The translations under genes and the position numbers were made by a program. DNA of 64,000 nucleotides, taken from positions 42,244,057-42,308,056 of the forward strand of contig CP141137.1 in NCBI GenBank assembly GCA_035236585.1. The letters run 5' to 3'. Every line of letters begins with the position of its first letter. Position 1 is the first letter of the stretch. Shown one piece after another: positions 1-12,367 of the stretch. The stretch is from Warburgia ugandensis (Eukaryota > Streptophyta > Magnoliopsida > Canellales > Canellaceae). The notes below the pieces were generated by a model. That model saw nothing but the letters and a program-made list of their open reading frames with translations, was not told the origin of the DNA and did no database searches.

Positions 1-436
1 AAAAAACCTCCAACGTACGCGTGCGACAATTCCCTCTTCAATACGATGTTCTAAAATGCCCGGATCATTCCAAAACCTTAGGGTTTCGGTTCATCTCATT
101 GTGAGGAGCGGAATGATTGGCTCGGATCATCAATTTGAGATGTCATCTTCTTCAATGATGTCTGTGAACTCCGAGACCCGAAAACCCTAAGTCTTCTTCT
201 CTGGCATGGTGGATTTCTAGGCATGTAGAGTTTCTTCCCCCTCTCCTTTCCTTTCCATCTCCTTCTCTCTTCTTTTTCTCCTTCCTCTTCTTCTTTCTAC
301 TTTTCTTCTTCCCTCCTTTGTCAGGTTTTCTCCCCTTTTTTTTCCTGATCTGTCCTTCAGGTTTGAGAGGAGATAGATCTGATGGGTCCTCTTATGTGGG
401 GGTTGGGGGGGCGCAGTATCAATTCTGGCCCCCTTT
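1..436 (-). repeat. Fragment of a long-LTR (Tekay-like) repeat, antisense
   Basis: This stretch resembles the reverse complement of about 24,660-25,000. Shared marks are a run of G followed by a 'caattctggccccc'-type block at its right end, a long pyrimidine-rich tract (about 220-345) and a 'ggcatg' block next to it. In the + strand LTRs the same tract is purine-rich, so this copy lies in the opposite orientation. The left end is cut by the window edge and the right junction near 436-450 is abrupt. No coding potential is visible. Confidence 0.5.
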
Positions 437-2455
437 CATTTAAGTCAGGTTTTTCTAATAGAGCCTTGCTCTTCCCCTACCTTCTATTGACGTTTGTGAG
501 GTCTAAATGCCTCCTTGCATGAGGATTGAAGTAACCACTTTGTGTTTAGCCATTCAACTAGTAAGCCTTAGTCAATTGAAAATAAGAGGAGCAGTCTAGA
601 CTTATGATAAAATAAGTTATCTTCAACTAGCAAAACATTAACTGGTTGAATAATAATGATAATAAGAGCATAAAAGGAGAGTAAAATATCTAATATTAAT
701 AAAAATGGTAAGTAAGATAATCAAGATCAAACAAGATCCATAGGATCTTGAATCCTCAAGAATAATAAGAATAATAATATTGTATTATACTTAGTATGCT
801 TGTTTATTAGTATGTATGTTATAGATCAAATCTAGATTATTAGATTAGATAATCCAAACACTTGATAAAATATGATTCAAGTAAAAGAACTAGGATCATC
901 CTCCTTCGGGATTATTAAATAACTGAACTTAGATTAAAGAAGAACTAGATTATAGAAGATCTAGGCCCTTGATATTTATCAACAAGTAAGATTATTGATC
1001 AAAGGATCTATGAAAGATCAAGATCAAAGAGGGATACACAAAGACTTAGAGATAGAAAATACTTAGATCTAAAAGATTAGAAGATCATTCTAATCACCAG
1101 ATCTATTGATCAATAGGATAAAATACTATTTAAGGAAGATAGATTATATGGATGATAGGAACACAAGACAGATCTAGATCCTTTATATCAATGGACAAGA
1201 TTAGACAAGGGATATAGATAGGAGATTATCCCAAATTGTACAAATAATGATAGTATATATGTATTATAGATTACATACGTCAATCATGGAGGATCTGAAG
1301 GGATGGATTACTACATGTAGGTGGAACTTTAAGAATACAAGACCTATGGTCTATGGAATTGTTGTTATTCACAGACATTATAATGCTTAAGGATAATAAT
1401 ATGTTTAGTTACAATTGAATCATAATTCATGCATATGGGATAGAAATAATTGTTAAAATTGGATGGAATACATAATAAATACCTAGGTATCATTTATGAT
1501 TACCCCTAAACTTAGATAAGAACATAATAATAATGGATATCATTTGTATCAAATGAGTATACTTACACTTAATAACATTTAGTATACGAATACCAAATTA
1601 AAGGAAATGGGGATCATTTACAATCAATGATTAATCCCTAAACTTATAATAATATGAGTATCATTCATGGTAAATGAGGATCCCTAAATCTAGAAATAAA
1701 ATCATATCCTTGGTATGAGGATATTGACTATGAGAATGATAATATAAATAGACATATCATCTAAAATGTACAAGAAGTATTTTAGATACAAGCATGGAGG
1801 CTTGTGGTTTTGTTTTAAATAGATATAAGCCTGGGGAAGCTATGCTAGGGAAGTTATGAGGGTTTGGCCACCCACTTCCCAAAATTTGATGATATTATGA
1901 TACCTGCCCAAAGACAGGCTAAAAGTCATGTGAGGCAATTATGGGAAGGCCCCACTGTAAAAGTCCTGTCTCCCTATAGAGGCAGTGACACAATATTTTC
2001 TACCATGGTATCAGTGGTGAACAAGGCAATTATCCGAGTGTGCTAGTACAGATCAAACTGCAGCATAGTAGTCCTTGAGTATTTTACATATGATGCATGG
2101 CATAGTGAGATGCCAATGCTATCCTAATGAGGAAGTATTTTCCCATAAAAAATCTGGATGATTTATCAATTCAGTATATCTGAGTATGGATATTGATGTT
2201 TGAGATATTGATTATTTTTCACAATTTTTTATCGTATATATATGTATATACATACACATACGTTATAGTGGTGAGTGATTTGGAATTATCATAGTGGATG
2301 TTACATGATAAATTTTATGATTGAATGATCATATATGGTATCATTCATGGAAATTGAAGTATTAAACTAATATGGAATATGTTAATTATGAATACTATAC
2401 ATTTGAATTATGCAATTCCATATGTTCTTGAATCCCCTACCAAGCATAGCTTGCT

Positions 2456-2491
2456 GAGATATTGTAAATGTTTGAATGTTCTCAATATCTC
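2456..2491 (+). repeat. Conserved LTR hairpin, copy 1
   Basis: An inverted repeat with arms gagatattg... and ...caatatctc follows the block 'ctaccaagcatagcttgct', which can itself form a small stem (caagc/gcttg). The same structure recurs about 380-490 bp before the end of every long LTR in the window. This copy has a slightly imperfect stem. Confidence 0.7.
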
Positions 2492-3195
2492 AGATACTAA
2501 AAGAACGGAATGGAGGGATACGACATGGGAGGATGAAGAGCAACTATTGATCAAGACTATGTATATTTGTGAAAGGATTGGCTTGTATTTTGATTTTGTG
2601 TATTTTGAACATAAGATGTAATAAAGGAGCTGTGCATGTGAACCACTGGATTGATCCTACAATTTTAATAAAGTGAGTTTCTTTGGAAACATATGTTGTA
2701 CACAAAATTATGTATGCATATATGAGTGAAATATGGCATACGGGTTTTCTGAAAAGAAATTCAAATAAAAAAATTTCTTTGCTTATTTTTTCAAAACATT
2801 TCCACAATTGGTCGACCACCATTTGAAAATGATTAATGAAAATGTATTTCGAAAACCCGGGTCCCCACATGCATGGCATAGTGAGATGCCAATACTACCG
2901 TATTGCCAATACTACCCTAATACGGTAGTATTTTTCCAGAAAAAGTCTAGATGATTTATCAACTCAGTATATCTGAGTATGGTTATTGATGTTTAAGATA
3001 TTGACTATTTTTCACTAATTTTGACCGTATAAATGTACATACATACTATAAATTTTATGATAGGATGATCATATTTGGTATGGTTCATGGAAATTGAATT
3101 ATGTGATTCATATGGAATATGATGATTATGAATACTGTACTTTTGAATTATACAATTCCATATGTTCTTGAATCCCCTACCAAGCATAGCTTGCT

Positions 3196-3231
3196 GAGAT
3201 ATTGTAAATGTTTGAATGTTTACAATATCTC
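3196..3231 (+). repeat. Conserved LTR hairpin, copy 2 (perfect stem)
   Basis: Arms gagatattgtaaa and tttacaatatctc pair perfectly over 13 bp around a 10-nt loop. It is the best preserved of six related hairpins and ends 376 bp before the LTR end at 3,607. Confidence 0.8.
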
Positions 3232-3607
3232 AAATACAGAAAGAAAAGAATGGAGGGATACGACATGGGAAGATGAAGACCATACTGTTGATCAAGATTG
3301 TACATTTGTGAAAGGATTGGATTGTATTTTGATTGTGTATTTTGGACATAAGATGTACTAAAGGGGCTGTGTATGTGAACCATTGGATCGATCTTGCAAA
3401 TCTAATAAATGAGTTTCTTTGGAAACATATGTTGTACACAAAATTATGTATGTATATGGGAGTGAAATGTGACATCCGGACTTTCTGAAAATAATTTCAA
3501 AGAACAAAAATTTCGCTACTTAAGATTTCAAAATGTTTGCAAAATTGGTCAACCACTATTTGAAAATGATTAAAGAAAAATGTATTTCAAAAACCTGGGT
3601 CGCCACA

Positions 3608-4800
3608 GATTGCCCCCTCTTAAGAAAGAGGCATCTCACTCTTCCCTCCATCCCAAAGCCCCAATGCGATTCTCCATTCTTGCAGCCTCTTCCTTTGGGT
3701 TTTCTCTCCTTCATTTCTTCTTCAAAGATTAGGTTAGATGATTCCTACCTTTGTTTTATTGCTTGTTTTGTTCTTGATTTTGTGCCTTAGTTTCCTAGAT
3801 TTTTTGTCTTGTTTTCCTTTATTCTTACCTCTTACTTTGTTCTTTAGATCCTTGATTCTGAAGGCTACAATCTCTTATAGTGACCACCAAGAAAGTATTG
3901 CATTAGATCAAGTCCTTGCTCATCTTTTGTCCTTAAGTTTCTTGCCCATTCCATGTTTCATCTCCATATTTTTCCCTTGTTTTTCCTTAGATCTTCCTTA
4001 GTTTCCATGCAAGCTTACTTATGATTGATAATAGTGGATTGAAGAATTGTTTTACATTATTTTTAGGATTCAAGAATGGTGCACACACCTCTTAGAGAGT
4101 GTGCACCACACATGCATACAAACTACTCAATCAATGAATGCTTTAATTTGGTTTTCCATGGCCATTAAAATGTCCATTCCATACTTAAATTCCATTATAT
4201 TCCATGCTTTAACTCCATGTGTTTGATTTTAGGTTTAATTACAATTGAAAATCTAATGAACACACACTTGAATCATGCATATAACCCCATGGTTCATGCA
4301 GATGATCTTGATGTGTGATCCCTTGGATTTGTAGATTGTCTTGATTATGTTTACATGCCTAAGTTAAAGTTTCATTCATGTTGCCCATGTTAGATTAATT
4401 TGTATATCAGTTCATGCATATTTTCATGTTCATTAATGCATCTTAATTATATTATTTCATGCATTCTTTATAGCTTAATTTCATGCATATCACTTGTTTA
4501 GTTGTTTCCATAAGTATTACATGTTTTCATTTCTTAATTTAGATCATTATTAGGTTTAGTTTGGATATAAAGTTAGTTTTAGATTGATTCGAATTTTAGT
4601 TTTCAGAAAGTTACTAATTCCATGCATTTTTAATTTCCATCTTTAGTCTATGTTAAAATCTAAATCTTGTAAGCTAGGTTAAATAGTTTAAGGACCCAAT
4701 ACCCTCACAAATCCATTTGATTCCTTGTGGGATTGACCTCCATTGTGGGAATTTACTATAACTGATCCGTGCACTTACGAGTTTAGCTTAAAAATCACAA
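3608..4800 (+). mobile_element. 3' portion of an Athila-like LTR
   Basis: The segment aligns by eye with 52,400-53,890 and with 46,000-47,250. Shared blocks are 'catgcattctt.tagcttaat', 'cacttgtttagttgttt', the a/t-rich stretch 'ttaggtttagtttg', and 'ccttgtgggattgacct' at about 4,724. This last block marks the LTR 3' part in all Athila-like copies here. It ends near 'cttaaaaatcaca' at about 4,793. The LTR start is not present and no target duplication was found. Small reading frames over 3,533-4,001 are leader-like pyrimidine-rich sequence, not genes. Confidence 0.65.
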
Positions 4801-6985
4801 GAAGTTGAGGATACTAGATGATATATATCTAAGATGGCTTTTAGGACTTGATATGGGCATTGTGAGTTTTTAGTGATGCCTTTTGAATTAACCAATGCAC
4901 CTACAGGTTTTTAGATGTTATAATAGGCCTTGTAAAGGTGGAAGTAGCAATAGAATGGGAAAGACCTAAATTTGTAATAGAGATTTGAAGTTTCCTTGGT
5001 CTTGCAATATATTATCATAGATTCATAGAAGGATTCTCTCACATTGTACTACCATTGATTGAATTAACCAGAAAGGAAACAAAGTTTGTTTCAAGTGATG
5101 CATGTGAAACATGCTTTTAGGAGATGAAGAAGAGACTCACTACTACACCAGTCTTGACACTTCCTATGAGCAGTGGACGATTTGTGGTATTTTGTGATGC
5201 TTTACGCAAAGATCATGGATGCGTATTGATGCAACACTGTAAGATGATTACTTATGCTTCTTGACAGTTGAAGAAGCATCAAGTGATCTACACTACTCAT
5301 GATCTAAAACTTATTATAGTATTTGCTTTGAAAATTTGGCAATATTACTTATATAGTAAGAAGCTTGAAGTTTTCACAGACCATAAAAGTCTCAAGTATG
5401 TTTTCTCATAAGCTAACTTAAATATAAGACAACAAAGATGGATGGAATATCTTAAGGATTACAACTTCACCATCCAATACCCACCTAGAAAAGTGAATGT
5501 AGCAACTGATGCACTGAGTAGGAAATCTAGAGGACTAATCACTAATGTGATGATTAGATCATCTTTCCTTGGTAGAATTCTGCAAGCACAATCTAATGAC
5601 ACTACGAGTCAAAATTTATGTTAGAAGGATGGTTTTACCAAAGGAAAAGATGGAAGCATCTACTGTCGAAGTAGATTGGTAGTTCTAGCATTACCAAAGA
5701 TAAGAAAAGAACTACTACATGAAGTACATCAGTTAAGATACACCATACATTCTAGAGGCACAAAGATGTATCAAGACTTAAAAAGAGACTTCTGGTGGGA
5801 TGGAATGAAGTGGGATATCAATAAATGTGTAGCAAAATGTTTAACTTGTCAGCATGTGAAGGTTAAACATTAGAAACCATCAAGGATGTTGCAAACACTA
5901 GAACTTCCAGAATAGAAGTGGGATCACATCACCATGGACTTTGTAGTAGGACTACCCAAGACACAAAGCGATCATGAAACAATTTGGGTGATTGTGTATA
6001 GACTAACTAAATTGGCATATTTTCTTCCTAATGAACAGTTACAATCAATCAATAGCCTAGCTAAACTCTATGTGAAAGGGATTACAAGTCTTACTGGAAT
6101 ACCTATATCTATCATTTTTTATAGAGATAGTAGGTTTACTTCTAACTGCTGGCAGAGTATGCAAAAAGTATTAGATATATCTTTAAGATTCAGTATAGAA
6201 TTTCATCCATAGACGGATGGTCAGTTAGAAAGAACCATTCACACTTTAGAGGACATGCTAAGAACGTGCGGTCTATATTGGAAAGGCAATTGGGATGAAA
6301 ACCTTCTAGTTGTAGAATTCTCTTCTAAAAATAGTTTTCATGCAAGCATTGGCATGGAACATTATGAAGCATTATATTGATGATCATGTCAATCACCATG
6401 TGTTGGAGTGACATAGAAGAAAGTAGATTATTGTAGTCCAAACTAATAGAGTAATGTGCAAAGAAAGACAAGCTTATCAATAAATAATTAATAGCATATA
6501 GCTGTCAAAAGAGTTATGCCAACCTTTGGCATAAAAAATTTTGGAGTTTTTGGTTGGAGATCATGTCTTATTGTATGTTTCATCCACCACAGATGTTGAA
6601 GGTTTGGAGCAAAAGGAAAATTAAGTCCCATGTTCATCGACCCTTTTCAAATATTGGAGAGAGTGGGCACAGTGGCCTACAAGCTAGCACTACCACCCCG
6701 GTTAGTAGAAGTACACAACGTCTTTCATATATAGATTCTATGGAAGTATATGTTAAATCCTACGCATGTGCTTGAGAAGGTGCCGCATGTGCTTGAAGAA
6801 GAAATGATATAGATTTTGGATAGAAAATAATAGAAGTTAAGAACAAAGACCATTCCAATGGTCAAGGTACTGTGGCAACACCATTCAATTGAAGAAGCCA
6901 CGTGGAAGACCAAGGATGAGGTGAGAAGGACTCACCCAAATTTGTTTGATGAATTGTGATGAAAAATTTTGAGGACAAAATTTCA
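4800..6985 (+). mobile_element. Ty3/gypsy chromovirus-like pol remnant (broken)
   Basis: Pieces of a retroelement polyprotein appear in order. Reverse transcriptase: MAFRT, then EFLVMPFELTNAPT near 4,830-4,900. The RT-RNase H connection and RNase H: 'SFLGLAIYYHRFIEGFSH' near 4,990, '[12 protein letters not shown]' and 'KVNVATDALSRK' near 5,370-5,530. Integrase zinc-finger region with an H-H-C-C pattern at 5,690-5,860. Integrase core with MDFVVGLPKT (about 5,935) and '[19 protein letters not shown]' (about 6,205). A chromodomain-like tail, 'KTIPMVKVLWQHHSIEEATW' (about 6,848), ends at 'RTHPNLFDEL'. The tail and the EATW-type motif point to the chromovirus branch (Tekay/Del-like). It is decayed, with more than ten interruptions; gag and protease were not recognised. 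Confidence 0.9.
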
Positions 6986-7000
6986 TTAAGGAGCAAAGGA
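6986..7000 (+). other. Polypurine tract before 3' LTR
   Basis: The purine-rich stretch ttaaggagcaaagga follows 'gaggacaaaattt', the usual end of Tekay-like pol, and directly precedes a TGTA LTR start at 7,001. By analogy with the family it is the plus-strand primer site. Confidence 0.75.
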
Positions 7001-10000
7001 TGTATTCTCCCTAATTTTCAATTTTTATTTCTTGTAATTTTATCCAATATTCAAATAAAATGCAAATTTAGAATTTCATGTTTTGAGATTTTGTGAAAGT
7101 GAGCTTTTGAAAAACACTTCACTAACCTCCAAAAAAATCCAAATTTGGAATGTATTCAAAAAAATATTTCCAACGGCACTAAGAACGTTGAATTTGGAGA
7201 TTGAATGAAGCCAAAAATCAAGCAGGCATCCATTAATGCTAGGATTTAATTATTTAATTTAATAATAATTAATTAATTAATGAAATATAAAATTATTTAT
7301 CAAAAAGGAAAATATAGGCTAACTTAAGTGAGCCGACATTATCAATAAAAGAAGGAGAAGAAGGAAAAGGAGAAGAGGAAGAAAAAAGGGATAGCTCATC
7401 ACCCCATCCACACACGCACTAGCAAAGGAAGAAAAAATGTCTAGTGACCTTGGAGAAAAGACGTTGGACTCAAATGTGCATATAAAAAACAAGGACGAGA
7501 TCAAAGATCTAATCTATACATTGTGTTGCTTGGAGCACTAAGACTAAAAGTCCTCTGTTTACAAGTTGATCTATGGAGAAGGAATGCGGGATTGAGGGGA
7601 ATAGTAGCATGTGTGAACTGTTGCCAGAAAATAGCCATTGCCATTTTCATCGGCGATGATCCACCCTCAAGAACTCATGATAGAGTAACACTCATGACTA
7701 TAACCAGCTCGGCTATGGAAAATCATGCCAACCCATCATCCCTAATGTGTTTTGTAATAGAAAAAGTATGAAATTAAGTAGGTTTCTTCACCATCTCCTT
7801 TGGGTTTCAAATTCTAATAGAATGTGCTAGTCTATTTCAGTTTTTTCATGAAATTTCAAGTGATAAATGTTTCAATTTGATGATACTATGATAGATTATT
7901 AGCTTGGTAATGATTGACTGACAATCTTCATCATGTTAATGGTTGATCTAACTATCATTAGCTAGATCCAAATTTTTTACAATGGCTAACCATCAATTGA
8001 CTATGGAAAACTTAGATCCAAATGCTGTAAGTGCTATTTTTATACTTTAGATAGTGATCTGAACATTGGATTGTAAGAAAAGTATAGATTTGATCACCAA
8101 CAATTATCAACCAACCATGCATTAGAGATTCAACAAATGAAAATGTTCAGACCATGGATTAATGGTTATGATTAATGATCCACAAAATCAGTGACCTATA
8201 ATAATATGGATCAGTATGACCAAATGAGTATGGGACAATCTGAATCATTGATCAATGATCAACAATGAAGATCTGATATTTTAAAGACTGAGTAGATGTC
8301 TAATTAAATTCATGACTAGTCAAAACCCAATCAGCAAATTAAACAACTCTGATTTCATGACCTTGCTACTAATCAATAACAAAAGACTAATCACCAGTCG
8401 ACCTGATCCTTAGATTGTCTTGAAATTCATAGACTCTGTGATTTTGGATGAATTTCAATGAAGCACATATGTATGTCAAAAATGTAGATTGACAAATTTT
8501 GATTGCTGATCATTGACGGATGGGATAGTTATTTGTTTTGACAGATCTAAAACACCAACCATGGTAGGTGGTTTAAGATTGTTTATTTCTATATAATTGG
8601 TTTATGATTTAATAATTGATTTTGATAAATTGTTGAATTTTCATTTAGTTGGACATGCATAAAGATATTAAGTAGAATATTATTAAATGAGTGTTTGATG
8701 GAATGAGTATTCAAGTTTATCATCTCTAATCATACTTTTAGTGATCATATCCATGGTGGTCATATTAATTGATGATGAAGGTGATTGGAAACTATTTGAA
8801 ACATGATTTCATGTTATTCCATCTTTGAAAATTTAAGCATGAATCATATTTGAAGCTTCATTATTTATGGAATGCATGTTTTATCCATGGCTTCATTTGT
8901 GAATGATGAAAATGAGATTATTTGGCTACATTTCAGGTAGACAAATGCCCATATCTTTTGCATATCTTTTTCCATGGATTTGTTTTATACAAGCAAGTTG
9001 TCTAGTGGATGCTATGTTAAAAGGGTTGTAGGGTTGGCCACCTGCTCTCTTAGATTATGATATGATGGGCACCTTGCCCAAAGAGTGGCTAAGCCTCAGG
9101 TGCGGAAATCATGGAAAGGCCACATTATGTTATTCATCTCTTCCCATGAGGGACAGTGACTAGTCCATGTGTTTTGGTTTTATGATAGGTTGATGGTGCT
9201 TGAAGCATCCTAAAATGATGATGCCAGTATTGGTATGGTATGAGTACTTGTGACCAAATTGATGTGGGCCATGCGCAATGGGGATGACCCCACAGATGTT
9301 GAGATTTTATGATATTTACAAGTTTACTATTATTTTAAAATTTGTACTATTATACATTGTCTTTTATAAATACTATGGATTTTTATCAATATAAAATGCA
9401 TTGCATTTTGAACTTGTGAAGTACTATAGCTGGATCTATTCATGATATAGACATGAATGTATTTCATTTTATGAATTTGATATTGATCATGGTTTCAGAT
9501 GATAGTTCTAATATGTTATGTATTCATCCATTTTTCATTGTGTAAGTGATGGACTCCTTGATTTATTTGATACATTATGTTGTTTTCAAACTAATTTGGG
9601 AAATAGGATGATGGGGTTTTAACCATTGAAGGCAAACAAAATATGATTCTTATTTTGTGAAAAATAAATTAGTCAAGCATTTCTTGCTAAGGTATTGTAA
9701 TTGTTTACAATATCTCCTATTTATCCTTATTTGTTGTATAAGTTATTACTATCAAGACTTAAATTCATTTGAATGTTTGGACATGAAATTGTAATTATGG
9801 ACATGTGGCGTGACTAGATAGATTCTAGTAAACTAGTTGTGTTTTATACCTATCTTTTATTTCATAAATATTTGGTTTTCAAATATGTATTTAATTGTGT
9901 TTGAGTAGAGAATAAGTCTCCTATATTGTCTTATGCATTATAATGTGGTTTATCACAGATATCACATCACATGCAAAAAATATGAATTGTTCGAAAAACA

Positions 10001-10203
10001 CATGAAACTCTGCAAAATTTTTGGCATAAATGAAATGATCATTTTACCCTTAAATCCATGTTTTTGAATGACAATAGGGGTTTTGTAAAGTCTTTTCATA
10101 GAAATTATTTTCTGTTGTTTGTTTTCTAAGTAGTTTTCAAAATTTTGGGCCCACATTTCAAAAAGAATCATTAAAACATCATATAAAACCTTGGGTCATC
10201 ACA
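7001..10203 (+). mobile_element. 3' LTR of the chromovirus-like element
   Basis: The LTR starts TGTATTCTCCC right after a polypurine tract and ends ...ttgggtcatcaca at 10,203, giving 3.2 kb with TG...CA ends. Inside are the superfamily blocks in the expected order: 'cactaagaacgttgaatttgg' (about 7,170; equivalents at 20,465, 24,417 and 31,755), a purine-rich run at 7,346-7,395, 'gggttggccacctgctc' near 9,030, and a decayed hairpin at 9,689-9,716. The five bases after it are taagg. Reading frames at 7,319-7,771 lie in low-complexity LTR sequence and show no family resemblance. Confidence 0.75.
9689..9716 (+). repeat. Conserved LTR hairpin, decayed copy
   Basis: 'ggtattgtaattgtttacaatatctc' preserves most of the stem seen at 3,196-3,231, preceded by the small 'caagcatttcttg' stem. 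It lies 487 bp before the LTR end. Confidence 0.55.
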
Positions 10204-11080
10204 TAAGGATCATTAGAGTCTAACATTATTTCTATCCCTATTGAAGAATTGATGGGCTTCTTATTATCCTCAATTTGGTCAGTTTCCTTTTCCTATTCTA
10301 AAAATGCAACAAATATCTAACCCACTTGGAACTCCAACTATGCAATAGATTGGAATTAGGCCTCCATAGTTTGTTTTGCATCATTCTAAAATTCCAAAGT
10401 GCCCTAAATAAACAAACTAAGGATATCTTCTAAAGATTTTTCCCTCTATTGTGAAGGAAACTTTCTTTGTAGCTCAAGTTGTTGTAGAATTGAATCCTGA
10501 GGGAAAATTTTAATATCATGAGACCTTGAGAAATTGGGATGCCTATCCCATCCAAGATGGTAAATCTCAAAATAGAAGTTTTTTTTAGGGTTTTGAAATG
10601 CACTCATTACATTTCTTTGCTCCATAAAGTATTATCAATACTTAGAGTTTGATGGACACAAGTTAGTTGGATGCATTCGACTAGCATAGAAGGAACCAAC
10701 CTCATATTGAGGTTGCATAAAGGACTCTCTAGCCAACAAAAAGGCACCCAATGCATTATTCAAATTATCCGCTTTCACCACCCTATCTTCCAATCTATCT
10801 ATTTTATTAAATAGATCGAGTTGCCCCTATTTCATATATATCATCATATCCAAGGAATTGGGGGATAAAGTAATTCCATAATGGCCTTCTTTGGTTTACT
10901 TCATTAGCTATGTCTAAGGTAGGATGATTGGTATCTACTAGATTCCTTAAACCTTGCCATGTGGTCCATTCAATCTGTTGATCAAAAAGCATTAAATCTA
11001 GGTTCTATGATTGATGACCTAGCCTACACTAGAAAAATGGTATAGTAAAATATGTTCAACTTTATAGACAATGAAAAGGA
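10204..11080 (-). mobile_element. Athila-like gag remnant (broken)
   Basis: On the minus strand the region reads as the C-terminal part of an Athila/Tat-type gag. It includes 'RLEDRVVKADNLNNALGAF' (about 10,740-10,800), a Q-rich 'QLELQRKFPSQ' patch and 'REKSLEDILSLF', the equivalent of the family's KPSLEDLL segment near 10,440. The same gag order is seen at 47,640-49,060 (-). It is broken several times. The + strand element to the left ends exactly where this gag begins, which suggests that element landed in this gag. Confidence 0.7.
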
Positions 11081-12346
11081 ATCATTGTATACAACAAAAG
11101 AGTATCTTTTTTTTTTTTAAGAGTAACTAAGGGGAACCCTATCTATGTGTTGCACATTCAAGGGCACACAATTAATCCTAATCCTAATACAAATGAGCTG
11201 AAAGGTTTGATTTTTCTTTATTTACTTTGGGGGAGTGAATTTTATGTTATCACTAACCTAGGTAGCTCCTCTCTTTTAGACTTGTCCTACTGCTCACTAA
11301 TTAGATCCTAATCTTGATCAAACACTTCACACCCTCCTTAGTCAATCATAATTCATTTGAGCCATTGGCAGAGCTAATCGTTTATATATCAATGTAGTTG
11401 ATCAAGGAGGGGACCACTGGAGTGACAACAAGTTGTCTCCTTCTAAGCGGGTCCTATGAGTTCATAAGCTACTAAGATCTCTTCTAGATTGATTTTAATT
11501 TAATTATAGAGGCTAAGGTTGCACATAAGGTGATGTTTAACCTGGGTGGGCCAAGGGATGGTGATCACATCCACCCTTGACCTTCTAGGGTGATTGCCTT
11601 TACTGATCAATTTCCACACCATGATAGTTCAATAAACACATATCACACCTTAAGGCATTAAATGTGCCCTAAAAAATGAAAAAGAAGAAGAAGAAAAAGT
11701 AGTCAACTAATGCTTCTACCCATGTGCTATCTATCAAGGGGTCAGGGCCTCAACAAATGAGACACTATAAGCTTGGTAGCTATGTCCTTGGGTTATAGCC
11801 TAGCTTAGGCTATCCTTGTTAAATAGGTGATAACTAATGCAAAGTCCTAGGTGTAATGCAATAAGTAATAAAATGGATACACCTTATATGATTTTACACT
11901 GGAAAAACAAATAACATGAACTAAGTGATACGCAATCCTAATCTAAGAAATGGAAAGAGGTTAGAAAAGCTTATAGTGAGGTCCTAGATAAAGTCTTCTC
12001 ATACAAGGGTGGGTCCATATACATGCTGCCGCCTCTTCCTACTTTGGATAGCCCACACTTGACCTGTATTATTCCAACCCCTTCAATTTGAATAAATTAA
12101 GTTTAAATAAAAATTATATCACATCCTCACTGCAATTGACTCAAAATAAAATACAATTATAAACAATCCTAATTTCTCCTCTAATTCTAGCTCTAAATTC
12201 CTACAAGAAGAAATACAAAAGTGAGAACCCAAAAATCCATACGAATAATTGAAATAAAATGAAAAATATTATAAAATGAATGTCACCCTAAAATCTATGA
12301 CTAGAGATAAATTAATTAACCTAGATTTTAACTAAAAATTCATTGT
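11080..12346 (-). mobile_element. Leader of the minus-strand Athila-like element
   Basis: Non-coding sequence lies between gag and the primer site. Blocks at 11,290-11,480 ('gatcctaatcttgatcaa', the 'ccactggagtgacaa' region and 'gggtcctatgag') match, on the same strand, 49,500-49,620 in a second - strand element and, inverted, 38,160-38,330 in the + strand element. This is how the family was recognised. No gene is visible. Confidence 0.6.
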
Positions 12347-12367
12347 GAGTCCCCAACAACAGCCCCA
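12347..12367 (-). other. Primer binding site-like (tRNA-Asp type)
   Basis: On the minus strand tggggctgttgttggggact resembles the family consensus TGGCGCCGTTGCCGGGGA, which is complementary to the 3' end of plant tRNA-Asp. It sits between an LTR and a gag leader, as expected. The match is degenerate but a better one occurs at the equivalent place, 50,112-50,132. Confidence 0.6.

Larger units (their letters stand above)
450..3607 (+). mobile_element. Truncated long LTR (Tekay-like superfamily)
   Basis: From about 450 the sequence is colinear with 33,952 onward in the solo LTR at 31,448-35,934: the same 'gccttgctcttcccctacct' start, the same gatc-rich middle, the block 'gggtttggccaccca' near 1,860, and the terminal signature gggtcgccaca ending at 3,607. 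It begins part-way into the LTR, so its 5' part is absent. It lies upstream of a + strand Ty3/gypsy pol remnant and is probably what is left of that element's 5' LTR, but an unrelated LTR piece separates them and no primer binding site follows it. It contains no gene. Confidence 0.7.
2094..3607 (+). repeat. Tandem duplication of the LTR 3' end
   Basis: Two head-to-tail units, 2,094-2,869 (776 bp) and 2,870-3,607 (738 bp), each start at 'tgcatggcatagtgagatgcc' and end at gggtccccaca or gggtcgccaca. Between these points the order of blocks is identical, including the hairpin (2,456 and 3,196) and the 'ggagggatacgacatggga' block. The related LTRs at 31,448-35,934 and 26,827-30,654 carry this segment once. 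Confidence 0.85.

Noticed and set aside
4080-4120. Possible small hairpin gene ('ggtgcacacacctcttagagagtgtgcacc')
   Set aside because: The palindrome is real (gtgcacac/gtgtgcac), but it lies within an LTR piece and does not resemble a miRNA precursor in length. No other support.
7319-7771. Two frames of 61 and 82 codons after the chromovirus-like pol
   Set aside because: They lie in the 3' LTR around a purine-rich run, and no domain is recognisable.
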